DNA of 49,986 nt from RUG14130 sp045598325 (GTDB taxonomy: Bacteria; Bacillota; Clostridia; Christensenellales; Aristaeellaceae): contig JAZLLT010000084.1 in NCBI GenBank assembly GCA_045598325.1, forward strand, positions 1-49,986, read 5' to 3'. The first letter of the stretch is position 1, and every line of letters begins with the position of its first letter. Of the stretch, positions 44,016 to 49,986 are shown in pieces. The position numbers were made by a program, and so were the translations under genes. The notes beneath the pieces are model-generated. The model was not told the DNA's origin and made no database searches. It saw only the letters and a program-made list of their open reading frames with translations.

Positions 44016-44061
44016 TTTGTCTGATATCTCAGACAAAATGACTTGACAAGCATGATATAAT
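44016..44061 (+). promoter_or_regulatory. Extended -10 promoter with palindromic operator
   Basis: TGATATAAT (44053-44061) is a perfect extended -10 box, on the plus strand. A perfect palindrome, TTTGTCTGA (44016-44024) and TCAGACAAA (44029-44037) with a 4-bp spacer, overlaps the -35 position. A repressor or activator bound there would control the plus-strand gene at 44107. Confidence 0.7.
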
Positions 44062-44106
44062 AGCGAAGCGATTTTCCATTTGAGGGAAAGATAAGGGGGT
44101 ATGCGC

Positions 44107-44364
44107 ATGTTTGGAAGAAATCATGAACCGCGGAAATACTCAGAAGAATGGTTCAGAAGTCTCACCGATGAGGAACTGACAGCTGAAAAAGAGGCTTATA
44201 TGCGGGGTTACATGCGTGGAGAATTCGGTACACAATGGCTCGCTGACCGCTTCCAGAGGGAAGAGAAGATGCGTTATGCAGAAAAGCACAAGAATGACAA
44301 GCCAGGCAGTAACACTCCCTCATTCCATCGTGAACACGGTTACTATTTGCCGAACGATGACTGA
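44107..44364 (+). CDS. Small charged protein encoded against the late operon
   Basis: An 85-residue, strongly charged protein (MFGRNHEPRKYSEEWFRSL at the start; about a third of residues are charged), probably helical, without membrane segments. The central MRGYMRGEFGTQWLADRFQ is the most distinctive part. I choose ATG 44107 because AAGGGGG lies 7 bp upstream; the ATG at 44101 is too close to it. It is the only plus-strand gene in the 31-kb late region, has its own regulated promoter and ends 3 bp from the converging HNH gene. This is the usual signature of a lysogeny-expressed cargo gene. No family recognised. Confidence 0.65.
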   Translation: MFGRNHEPRKYSEEWFRSLTDEELTAEKEAYMRGYMRGEFGTQWLADRFQREEKMRYAEKHKNDKPGSNTPSFHREHGYYLPNDD

Positions 44365-44367
44365 TCA

Positions 44368-44706
44368 TTACTGACCGCTACCGGTTTTCCTGTCATGGCA
44401 GCTCTTACAAAGGGGCTGCCAGTTTTTTTTATCCCAGAACAGCTTCTTGTCGCCGCGATGCGGAACAATGTGGTCGATGACCGTGGCAGGGGTCAGCTTG
44501 CCGTTTTTCATGCATTCCGCGCACAGCGGATTCCTCTGCAAATAGTCAGCCCTGGCGTTTCGCCACTCCGAGTTGTAGCCTCTGGCGGAAGCTCCGCCTC
44601 TTACGCGGTCGGTGCTGTATTGTATATGATCTTTGCAGTACACGCCGTTTTCACAGAAGTTGGGACAACCTGGAAAGCGGCATGGGCGTTTCGGTTTCAT
44701 CGGCAT
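44368..44706 (-). CDS. HNH endonuclease (packaging type)
   Basis: A 112-residue HNH nuclease. Zinc-binding CxxC pairs are seen (CRFPGCPNFCENGVYCKDH; CAECMKNGK; CKSCHDRK), and the catalytic motif is VIDHIVPHRGD with DKKNWQPLCKSCH. Phage HNH proteins next to terminase assist cleavage at cos sites during packaging. I start at ATG 44706, 7 bp after AGGTG; a GTG at 44715 is possible. Confidence 0.9.
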   Translation of the reverse strand: MPMKPKRPCRFPGCPNFCENGVYCKDHIQYSTDRVRGGASARGYNSEWRNARADYLQRNPLCAECMKNGKLTPATVIDHIVPHRGDKKLFWDKKNWQPLCKSCHDRKTGSGQ

Positions 44707-44715
44707 TTCATTCAC

Positions 44716-46320
44716 CTACCAGTCCAGCGTCAGCATATCGCGTACATCGTATATGCTGCCGCCGTTCAGATTTTTCATAGCGCGGTCGAGAGCCATAACG
44801 AGCGCGACCGCGCCGTCGATCTTCTCTGTGCTTTTTTCTTTGTCCAGTTTGATGTTCCCCGCGGGATCTGTGCGGACATAGGCGTTGTCCATGTTCCAGC
44901 GCAGGACCGGATGCCCACCGTGGTTCAGCTTGTGCTCCAGCACCAGGCGCATGAGTTCTTTCGTGGGCGGGCTCATGTCCTTGAAGCCCTGTCCGAACGG
45001 CACCATTGTGAAACCGTCATCCTGCAGAAGCTGTACGAACATGCTGGCGTTCCATCGGTCATAGGCGATCTCGCAGATGTTGAACCGTTTCGAAAGACCT
45101 ATGATGAACTGTTCTATGAACCCGTAATGGACCACATTGCCCTCGGTGGTCATGATCAGTTTCTGTTTCTCCCACTTGTCATACATCACATGGTCCCGCT
45201 TGACGCGGAGCGGCAGCGTCTCCTCGGGCAGCCAGAAGAACGGCAGCACGGTGTACACGCCGTCCGCGCCGTCGGGAGGGAACACAAGTACAACGGTGGT
45301 AAGGTCCGTGGTGGAGGAAAGATCCAATCCCGCATAACAGGCGCGACCTTCCAGTTCATACAGGTCGATATCGCCGCCGCACTCATCCCACTTATGCATG
45401 GGCATCCATCGGACGGACTGCTTGACCCACTGGTCAAGCCTCAACTGGCGGAAAGTGTTCTCCTCCGCGGGGTTCTCCAGTGCGGACCGGCAGGCTGCTT
45501 CCGCCTTCTCCATGGCGATGGTAATGCCGAGAGAGGGGTTGGCTTTCTTCCATACCTCGGGGCTGGTCCAGTCGTCATTTTCATCCGCGCCGTATATGAC
45601 CGGGTAGAATGTGGGGTCATGCTTCCTGTCTTCCAGGATGTCCTTCGCCTTCATGTGCATCTCGTAACAGATGCTGTTCGTGTCGGTGCCTGCCGTGGTG
45701 ATGAGAAAGTACAGCGGCTGGGTGCGTGCGTCGCCCGACCCTTTTGTCATGACATCAAAGAGTTTCCGGTCGGGGGCGCTGTGCAGCTCGTCATACACGA
45801 CGCCGTGTACATTGAAGCCGTGTTTGGAGTAGGCGTCGGCGGAGAGCACCTGGTAGAAACTGTTCGTGGGATAGAAAACGATGCGTTTCTGGGAGGCAAT
45901 GATCTTGACGCGCTTCGCCAGCGCCGGGCACATCCGCACCATGTCGGCAGCCACATCGAACACGATGGATGCCTGCTGGCGGTCGGACGCGCATCCGTAC
46001 ACTTCGGCGCGTTCCTCTCCGTCCCCGCAGGTGAGCAGCAGGGCCACAGCCGCGGCGAGCTCACTCTTTCCGTTCTTCTTCGGAATCTCGATATAGGCCG
46101 TATTGAACTGGCGATAACCGTTCGGTTTCATAACTCCGAACAGATCCCGCACGATCCGCTCCTGCCACGGCAGCAGGTCAAAAGGTTTGCCTGCCCACAC
46201 GCCTTTGGTATGGGACAGGCACTGTATGAAGTTCACGGCGAAGTCTGCTTTCTTTTCATCATAATGGGATGAGTCCAGCATGAACCGTGTCACTTCATGG
46301 ATGTATTTATCATCGGCCAT
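44716..46320 (-). CDS. terL: Large terminase subunit
   Basis: A 534-residue packaging motor. The ATPase half has a variant Walker A (EIPKKNGKSELAAA) and Walker B (VHGVVYDELHSAPD); the C-terminal nuclease half has the metal-binding YAGLDLSSTTDLTTV and a later Asp-rich part (YDRWNASMFVQLL). It belongs to the terminase_1/Terminase_6-like group found with HK97-type heads. Confidence 0.95.
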   Translation of the reverse strand: MADDKYIHEVTRFMLDSSHYDEKKADFAVNFIQCLSHTKGVWAGKPFDLLPWQERIVRDLFGVMKPNGYRQFNTAYIEIPKKNGKSELAAAVALLLTCGDGEERAEVYGCASDRQQASIVFDVAADMVRMCPALAKRVKIIASQKRIVFYPTNSFYQVLSADAYSKHGFNVHGVVYDELHSAPDRKLFDVMTKGSGDARTQPLYFLITTAGTDTNSICYEMHMKAKDILEDRKHDPTFYPVIYGADENDDWTSPEVWKKANPSLGITIAMEKAEAACRSALENPAEENTFRQLRLDQWVKQSVRWMPMHKWDECGGDIDLYELEGRACYAGLDLSSTTDLTTVVLVFPPDGADGVYTVLPFFWLPEETLPLRVKRDHVMYDKWEKQKLIMTTEGNVVHYGFIEQFIIGLSKRFNICEIAYDRWNASMFVQLLQDDGFTMVPFGQGFKDMSPPTKELMRLVLEHKLNHGGHPVLRWNMDNAYVRTDPAGNIKLDKEKSTEKIDGAVALVMALDRAMKNLNGGSIYDVRDMLTLDW

Positions 46321-46338
46321 GCTCCGGTCACCTCATTT

Positions 46339-46866
46339 TCAGCAGGTCAATACATTCATCCGGGCATAAACGCCGTACAGTACCTTCGCGGTCCTGTCCC
46401 GCGCCTTCGCGGCCTCGAGCGGGTCATCGAAGTAACCGATACACATCTTGCGTCCGTCCTTGTGGATGTACGATTCGAACTTCCGCATCGCCTTGGAGTA
46501 GCTGACGCCCGTGTATCCGGTGCTGTTGGTGTTGCGGAGATTTTGATTGAACATGTTCTGCTGGTGGGTGCAGAGCCGGAGATTGCATCTGCGGTTGTCC
46601 GATTTATCTCCGCTGATATGATCCACATCATAACCGGCAGCTGCACCCATGAGCAGGCGGTGGAGCGTGATGTTCCGCGCTCCGCCTTCGCTTTTCCTGC
46701 TGGTGCGGAAAACGGGATATCCGCGCTTGCCCAACTGCCAGTAACGGCAGGAGACTTCATCAAAGTTGGCGGCGTCCACGATGAACGAGCCGCCGGTCTC
46801 AAAGAAAAATCGGCAGGTCATGCCGCCGTCTTCATACTGATATCGGTTTCTTTTCAGTTCCTTCAT
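46339..46866 (-). CDS. HNH endonuclease with AP2 DNA-binding domain
   Basis: A 175-residue protein. Residues about 78-105 hold an HNH motif (DVDHISGDKSDNRRCNLRLCT), and about 115-165 hold an AP2 domain (STGYTGVSYSKAMRKFESYI, then YFDDPLEAAKARDRTA). This combination is typical of free-standing homing endonucleases, which spread by cutting copies lacking them. It lies between the small and large terminase genes and overlaps the small terminase gene by 4 bp, so it was fitted into the operon cleanly. Confidence 0.9.
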   Translation of the reverse strand: MKELKRNRYQYEDGGMTCRFFFETGGSFIVDAANFDEVSCRYWQLGKRGYPVFRTSRKSEGGARNITLHRLLMGAAAGYDVDHISGDKSDNRRCNLRLCTHQQNMFNQNLRNTNSTGYTGVSYSKAMRKFESYIHKDGRKMCIGYFDDPLEAAKARDRTAKVLYGVYARMNVLTC

Positions 46867-47342
46867 TTCACCACCCGGAGCAGCTGCTCCATCATATCGT
46901 CATCATCACCCTTGCTCTCGCCGCCGTTCGCTATGATACGGCTGCGGGTCGCGGGTGTCAGACCGAACTCGGTGCAGAAACTCTGCATGATCTTCAGGTT
47001 CTGCTGCGCGATGGATACCTGCGGCACCTGCTGGACATAGCCCGACGGCGTCTGGAATATGGACCCGTGCTTGGATATGAATTCCTCCGCTTCCTTCCAT
47101 CTGGCATACGCCTGGCAGTATCCGGCAAAGGCAGAGACATCAACAGAGGTCAGTATCCCCATTGACTCCAGAGCGGGAGCCAGACGCTTCCATTCCTTTT
47201 TCGCCTCGGGTTCAAGCCAGGCGGGACATTTGATCATTGTTTTCGGCGGCACCGGCTCATGCTCATTGAGCGGGTGCCTGCCGGGGTTGCCCTCCAGCAG
47301 TTTGATCGCGGTGGGCTTGGGTTTGCGCCCTCTTGTCGCCAT
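46863..47342 (-). CDS. terS: Small terminase subunit (P27 family)
   Basis: A 159-residue protein with the P27-family opening MATRGRKPKPTAIKLLEGNPG, then EPVPPKTMIKCPAWLEPEAKKEWKR and the helix-rich DVSAFAGYCQAYARWKEAEE. It recognises the packaging start. I use ATG 47342 because AGGAGG lies 8 bp upstream; the frame extends further only through a terminator. Confidence 0.93.
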   Translation of the reverse strand: MATRGRKPKPTAIKLLEGNPGRHPLNEHEPVPPKTMIKCPAWLEPEAKKEWKRLAPALESMGILTSVDVSAFAGYCQAYARWKEAEEFISKHGSIFQTPSGYVQQVPQVSIAQQNLKIMQSFCTEFGLTPATRSRIIANGGESKGDDDDMMEQLLRVVK

Positions 47343-47374
47343 AAGCGGAGCCTCCTTTCTTTTTTGCACAGAAA

Positions 47375-47402
47375 AACACGCCGTCCTCATGGACAGCGTG
47401 TT
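47375..47402 (-). terminator. Terminator between DUF4314 and small terminase genes
   Basis: AACACGCTGTCC pairs with GGACGGCGTGTT (one mismatch) around an ATGA loop and is followed by T residues on the minus strand. It ends the upstream unit 16 bp after the DUF4314 stop codon, so terminase and later genes need antitermination, read-through or their own promoter. Confidence 0.85.
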
Positions 47403-47417
47403 CTGCCTGTTATGTCA

Positions 47418-47648
47418 TTATCCGATCTTTTCGATGCGGTCTTCGCCGTATATCACGGCAAGGGATGAGCCGTTGCTCCATGCCACATGGATGCTTCCGG
47501 CGTCATCAACGAACTGTACTTCGCCTTCCAGTCCGGGCGGCATTTCGCGGTAAGGGTCATTCATCTCAATGAGACGGACGCGGGTGCCTTTGGGGTACTG
47601 CTCACGAAGACGCGCCAGCGTTTCGGGGCGGATGTTGTCAGGATACAT
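47418..47648 (-). CDS. DUF4314-family protein
   Basis: A 76-residue protein: MYPDNIRPETLARLREQYP, GTRVRLIEMNDPYREMPPGL, then EGEVQFVDDAGSIHVAWSNG and SLAVIYGEDRIEKI. I recognise it as DUF4314, an SH3-like small protein found near replication or terminase genes in Firmicutes phages. The role is unknown. The start at 47648 has AGGAGGT upstream. Confidence 0.82.
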   Translation of the reverse strand: MYPDNIRPETLARLREQYPKGTRVRLIEMNDPYREMPPGLEGEVQFVDDAGSIHVAWSNGSSLAVIYGEDRIEKIG

Positions 47649-47804
47649 AAGCGGGACCTCCTTTCCTGCAGGGTGCACCATCTATCACTCTGAAGGAGCT
47701 TCTTGTCAAGATAATTGTTCTTTATCTCGAAATTCACTGCTCAACATTTGGGGGTTGAAGACTCAAAATGCTGCGCGAATCCGATGCGGAAGGACAGTAA
47801 CAAG

Positions 47805-47828
47805 CATCGCGACATTCATGTCGTGATG
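47805..47828. repeat. Ten-bp inverted repeat
   Basis: CATCGCGACA (47805-47814) and TGTCGTGATG (47819-47828), one mismatch, 4-nt loop, in the gap between HicB and DUF4314 genes. Probably a structural or regulatory element; it has no T-run. Confidence 0.5.
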
Positions 47829-47840
47829 TATTTGCCAAAA

Positions 47841-47877
47841 ATTGACAAGCGCCCATCTGTGATTTGATAGGCGCTTG
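47841..47877 (-). terminator. Probable HicB terminator
   Basis: CAAGCGCC (47846-47853) and GGCGCTTG (47870-47877) pair around a 16-nt loop, 14 bp after the hicB stop. On the minus strand a run of five T follows after a few bases. Confidence 0.6.
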
Positions 47878-47890
47878 TTGTCTTGTAGTA

Positions 47891-48295
47891 TCAAGAGAGA
47901 TGTAGTTCTTTCTTGAGTGCACGCTTGAGTGCACGCTGCAACAGTTGGGAGCAGTTGATGCCCTGATTGTCTGCCATGTTGGCCAACCACGCAGGCAGTG
48001 AGACGTTTTTGCGGACAACTCTGGTATCCGTTGTCCGGCGGTATTCCAGCAGGTCGACATCGATTAGGATGACGGTGCTTCCGTCTTCTGCGACAGAAAA
48101 CGGTTCCGATGGCGCGGGTAGAGGCTCACCGATGTCCTCAAGAACACAGAGGCAACCGGCAAGGGCATCGCGGATGTTGTCCAGCGCTTCTTCAATGGTG
48201 ACTCCGGTGGTAATGCAGCCGGACACATCCGGGACGCGGATCACATATCCTCCACCTTCAGACGGGGCAAGGAGCGCAGGATATACTTTTTTCAA
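47891..48295 (-). CDS. hicB: HicB-family antitoxin, orphan
   Basis: A 134-residue HicB-like protein. The N-terminal partial RNase-H-like domain is clear (VYPALLAPSEGGGYVIRVPD, then GCITTGVTIEEALDNIRDAL). The C-terminal VRKNVSLPAWLANMADNQG then CSQLLQRALKRAL is a ribbon-helix-helix DNA-binding domain. I choose the TTG at 48295, with AAGGAGAG 7 bp upstream. HicB normally binds the toxin HicA and represses the hicAB operon, but no HicA-like gene lies on either side. It has its own promoter with a palindrome and its own terminator. It may act as a phage repressor or as an antitoxin against a host HicA. Confidence 0.88.
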   Translation of the reverse strand: MKKVYPALLAPSEGGGYVIRVPDVSGCITTGVTIEEALDNIRDALAGCLCVLEDIGEPLPAPSEPFSVAEDGSTVILIDVDLLEYRRTTDTRVVRKNVSLPAWLANMADNQGINCSQLLQRALKRALKKELHLS

Positions 48296-48329
48296 TTTGG
48301 TTCTCTCCTTTTTATGATGGAATGACGAT

Positions 48330-48358
48330 ATTATACACAATAATGTGTATTGCGTCAA
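48330..48358 (-). promoter_or_regulatory. HicB promoter with embedded palindrome
   Basis: On the minus strand TTGACG (48358-48353), a 17-bp spacer and a perfect TATAAT (48335-48330). The palindrome ATACACA/TGTGTAT (48333-48350, 4-bp spacer) covers the spacer and -10 box, as expected for autoregulation by the HicB ribbon-helix-helix domain. Confidence 0.8.
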
Positions 48359-48405
48359 TCAGGTTACCAAGAATATGTAATTGTCATTCGGAAGGGATGA
48401 ACTAT

Positions 48406-48431
48406 GGAACGACAGAAATTTCCGCCGTTCC
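48406..48431 (-). terminator. Hairpin after the ParB-methyltransferase gene
   Basis: GGAACG (48406-48411) and CGTTCC (48426-48431) pair and enclose a GAAATTTC palindrome. It lies 18 bp after the methyltransferase stop codon. No T-run, so termination is uncertain. Confidence 0.4.
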
Positions 48432-48448
48432 ATACGATCTACACGCTG

Positions 48449-49702
48449 CTAATCTTTGACTTTTCCAATAACTTCATTATATGTAATGGTCTGCCCATCA
48501 CGGATGACGGTTATCTTGTCAGAAGACCCTACCAGTTCCGCGTACCTCTCCACTATGACAGAAGCGTATCTTTCATCCAGTTCGGTGGTATAGCAGATCC
48601 GGTCTGTCTGTTCACAGGCGATAAGCGTGGATCCGCTGCCGCCGAAGGTGTCGAGCACCACGGCATTGGGCGCGGAGCTGTTCTTGATGGGATACGCCAA
48701 CAGCGGGATCGGTTTCATGGTGGGGTGTTCCTTGCTGTTTCTGGGCTTGTCATAATTCCAGATGGTGGTCTGCTTGCGGTCGGCGAACCACTTGTGCTTG
48801 CCGTTGGGCACCCAGCCGTACAGGACCGGCTCGTGCTGCCACTGATAGGGAGAACGGCCCAGGACCATGGAGTTCTTCACCCAGATGCATACGCCGCTGA
48901 TATGGAAACCCGCCTCTTTGAATGCGCGGCGGAAGTTGAGTCCTTCCGTGTCCGCGTGGAAGATGTACGCGGAAGCGCCTTCAGCCAGATGCGGGAGCCA
49001 GTTGCGGAACGCGGCAAGAAGGAATTCATAAAACTTCGCGTCCTCCATGCTGTCATTCTGTATGGATTTCCCGTCGGCGGACTCATACGCGACATTATAA
49101 GGCGGGTCAGTCAGCACAAGGTTGGCCTTGACATCACCCATGAGCGTATTGAGGTCTTCCTCGCTTGTAGCATCCCCGCACAGCATCCGGTGCCGTCCGA
49201 GCGTCCACAGATCGCCTGCCTTTACAAAGGGTTGGATGGTCTCCGCGTCAAGGTCGGTATCATCATCCTTGACATCCTTGTCATGGACCTTGCTGAAGAG
49301 GTCATCCACTTCGGCGGCGTCGAAGCCTGTCGCGCCGACATCGTATCCGGCCAACTGCAGGTCGGAGATGAGGTCGGCAAGAGCCTTGGGTTCCCACTCA
49401 CCGACAGCTTTGTTGAGCGCGATGTTGAGCGCTTTCTCATCATTCGGATCTTCGATGTGCACGACCACGCAGTCGATCTCCGTCGCACCCTCCGCGGTCA
49501 GCACTTTGTATCTCTGGTGGCCGCCGACGATGTTGCCGGTCACCTCGTTCCAGATGACAGGGTCCACATAGCCGAAGTCATGCAGGCTTCTTTTGATCTT
49601 TTCGTATGCCGGATCGCCGGGCTTCAGGTCCTTGCGGGGATTGTATTTCGCGGGCTTGAGCATGGTGACCGGCATTCTTTTGATGGTCATTTCAGTATTC
49701 AT
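48449..49702 (-). CDS. DNA methyltransferase with N-terminal ParB domain
   Basis: A 417-residue protein. Residues about 1-110 form a ParB/Srx-like nuclease or DNA-binding domain (MLKPAKYNPRKDLKPGDPAY, with GGHQRYKVL), and the rest is an N6-adenine/N4-cytosine methyltransferase with the catalytic DPPY box (LVLTDPPYNVAYES) and S-adenosylmethionine site (LDTFGGSGSTLIACEQ). Such fusions are very common near terminase genes of Firmicutes phages. It may modify phage DNA against host restriction or act in packaging. AGGAGG precedes the start; the tRNA-Thr ends 22 bp upstream. Confidence 0.93.
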   Translation of the reverse strand: MNTEMTIKRMPVTMLKPAKYNPRKDLKPGDPAYEKIKRSLHDFGYVDPVIWNEVTGNIVGGHQRYKVLTAEGATEIDCVVVHIEDPNDEKALNIALNKAVGEWEPKALADLISDLQLAGYDVGATGFDAAEVDDLFSKVHDKDVKDDDTDLDAETIQPFVKAGDLWTLGRHRMLCGDATSEEDLNTLMGDVKANLVLTDPPYNVAYESADGKSIQNDSMEDAKFYEFLLAAFRNWLPHLAEGASAYIFHADTEGLNFRRAFKEAGFHISGVCIWVKNSMVLGRSPYQWQHEPVLYGWVPNGKHKWFADRKQTTIWNYDKPRNSKEHPTMKPIPLLAYPIKNSSAPNAVVLDTFGGSGSTLIACEQTDRICYTTELDERYASVIVERYAELVGSSDKITVIRDGQTITYNEVIGKVKD

Positions 49703-49724
49703 AATTTCCTCCTGAAAATCGTAA

Positions 49725-49797
49725 AACTGCTGTCCGGACTCGAACCGGAAACCTGCTGATTACAAGGCAGCTGCTCTGCCGATTGAGCTACGGCAGC
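49725..49797 (-). tRNA. tRNA-Thr(TGT), phage-encoded, with two stem mismatches
   Basis: A 73-nt cloverleaf upstream of the ParB-methyltransferase gene. D-arm (GCTC/GAGC), loop CTTGTAA (anticodon TGT) and T-arm (TCCGG-TTCGAGT-CCGGA) are good. The anticodon stem has one mismatch (C-T at the loop end of GCTGC/TCAGC) and the acceptor stem one C-A mismatch and one G-T pair (GCTGCCG/CAGCAGT). CCA is not encoded. It is plausible as a working tRNA, but the mismatches leave doubt. Confidence 0.75.
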
Positions 49798-49800
49798 ATG

Positions 49801-49986
49801 AAAAAACGGTGTCAGACCCCGGGCCCCGAATTTCGCGCTTTTTTTCACGGACCTGGGCGCCGGTCCCCTGTCGAGGCTCCCGGAGATGGGATCCCCCCTG
49901 GGGGCCCCCGGCCGGAGGGACGCCCGACGCGGCCCGGCGGGTCCCCGGGAGACCCCGGTGCCGGGAGCGCGGTGCGCCGGGGCGGT
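49801..49986. other. Extremely GC-rich terminal segment
   Basis: From about 49811 to the window end the sequence changes abruptly from roughly 50% to roughly three-quarters or more GC, with many C and G runs. On the minus strand one frame stays open through all of it, but the predicted peptide is Pro/Arg/Gly-rich and matches nothing I know. A short inverted repeat GGACC/GGTCC (49849-49866) contains GGCGCC. It could be a phage packaging or non-coding control region upstream of the tRNA, or an assembly artefact. Confidence 0.4.

Noticed and set aside
48404..49759. Long plus-strand frame opposite the ParB-methyltransferase
   Set aside because: It is the complement of a gene with intact DPPY and FGGSGST motifs; its own translation shows no domain and runs through the tRNA.
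2864..49797. The two tRNA-Thr(TGT) genes as attL/attR of one large element
   Set aside because: They lie in opposite orientations, whereas attachment sites of an integrated element are direct repeats. Shared stretches such as TTGTAATCAGCAGGTTT are normal for any two tRNA-Thr genes.

Overview
The window looks like part of a gut-type Clostridia (Bacillota) genome that carries mobile DNA. The host guess rests on three things: the C-terminus of a GGGtGRT-family protein at the left edge, an LplA-type sugar ABC transporter that lacks its own ATPase and has a membrane-bound AraC-type regulator, and an HK97-like prophage of Clostridia type. I cannot name a species.

Layout. (1) 1-890: end of the GGGtGRT gene with a terminator, then about 650 bp of AT-rich non-coding DNA with repeated TCATTTT heptamers and nested inverted repeats. 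(2) 910-2447, minus strand: a tyrosine integrase and a small helix-turn-helix/excisionase-like gene, followed by structured non-coding DNA with a minus-strand terminator. (3) 2828-3172: a promoter, a threonine tRNA body whose acceptor stem cannot pair, and a small membrane protein. (4) 3235-17988: a carbohydrate-use locus. A transmembrane AraC regulator is divergent from a plus-strand run of solute-binding lipoprotein, two permeases, ribokinase-like kinase, nucleoside-hydrolase-like protein, GH106-like glycosidase, Gfo/Idh oxidoreductase, TIM-barrel isomerase and a second Gfo/Idh oxidoreductase. Its simplest reading is import of an oligosaccharide or glycoside, glycosidic cleavage, sugar oxidation/isomerisation and phosphorylation. 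(5) 18048-49797: the late region of a siphophage-type prophage, nearly all on the minus strand and read right to left: tRNA-Thr, ParB-methyltransferase, HicB, DUF4314, small terminase, HNH/AP2, large terminase, HNH, cytosine methyltransferase, portal, ClpP-like protease, capsid, connectors, major tail protein, chaperone, tape measure, Dit, Tal, fibres, holin, endolysin.

The phage backbone is ordinary, but three cargo sites interrupt it. An AbiEi/AbiEii toxin-antitoxin pair plus a small membrane protein, with its own promoter, operators and terminator, sits between Dit and Tal. A stand-alone ADP-ribosyltransferase with DUF4417 and DUF6508 proteins sits between the major tail protein and the tail chaperone. 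A plus-strand 85-residue gene with its own palindrome-controlled promoter sits in the packaging module. The prophage's replication and lysogeny genes must lie right of the window.

The last 190 bp switch to extremely GC-rich sequence. I found no rRNA genes, CRISPR array or complete insertion sequence. It is unresolved whether the integrase at the left belongs to this prophage, which would make the sugar locus phage cargo, or to a separate small element. I favour the second.
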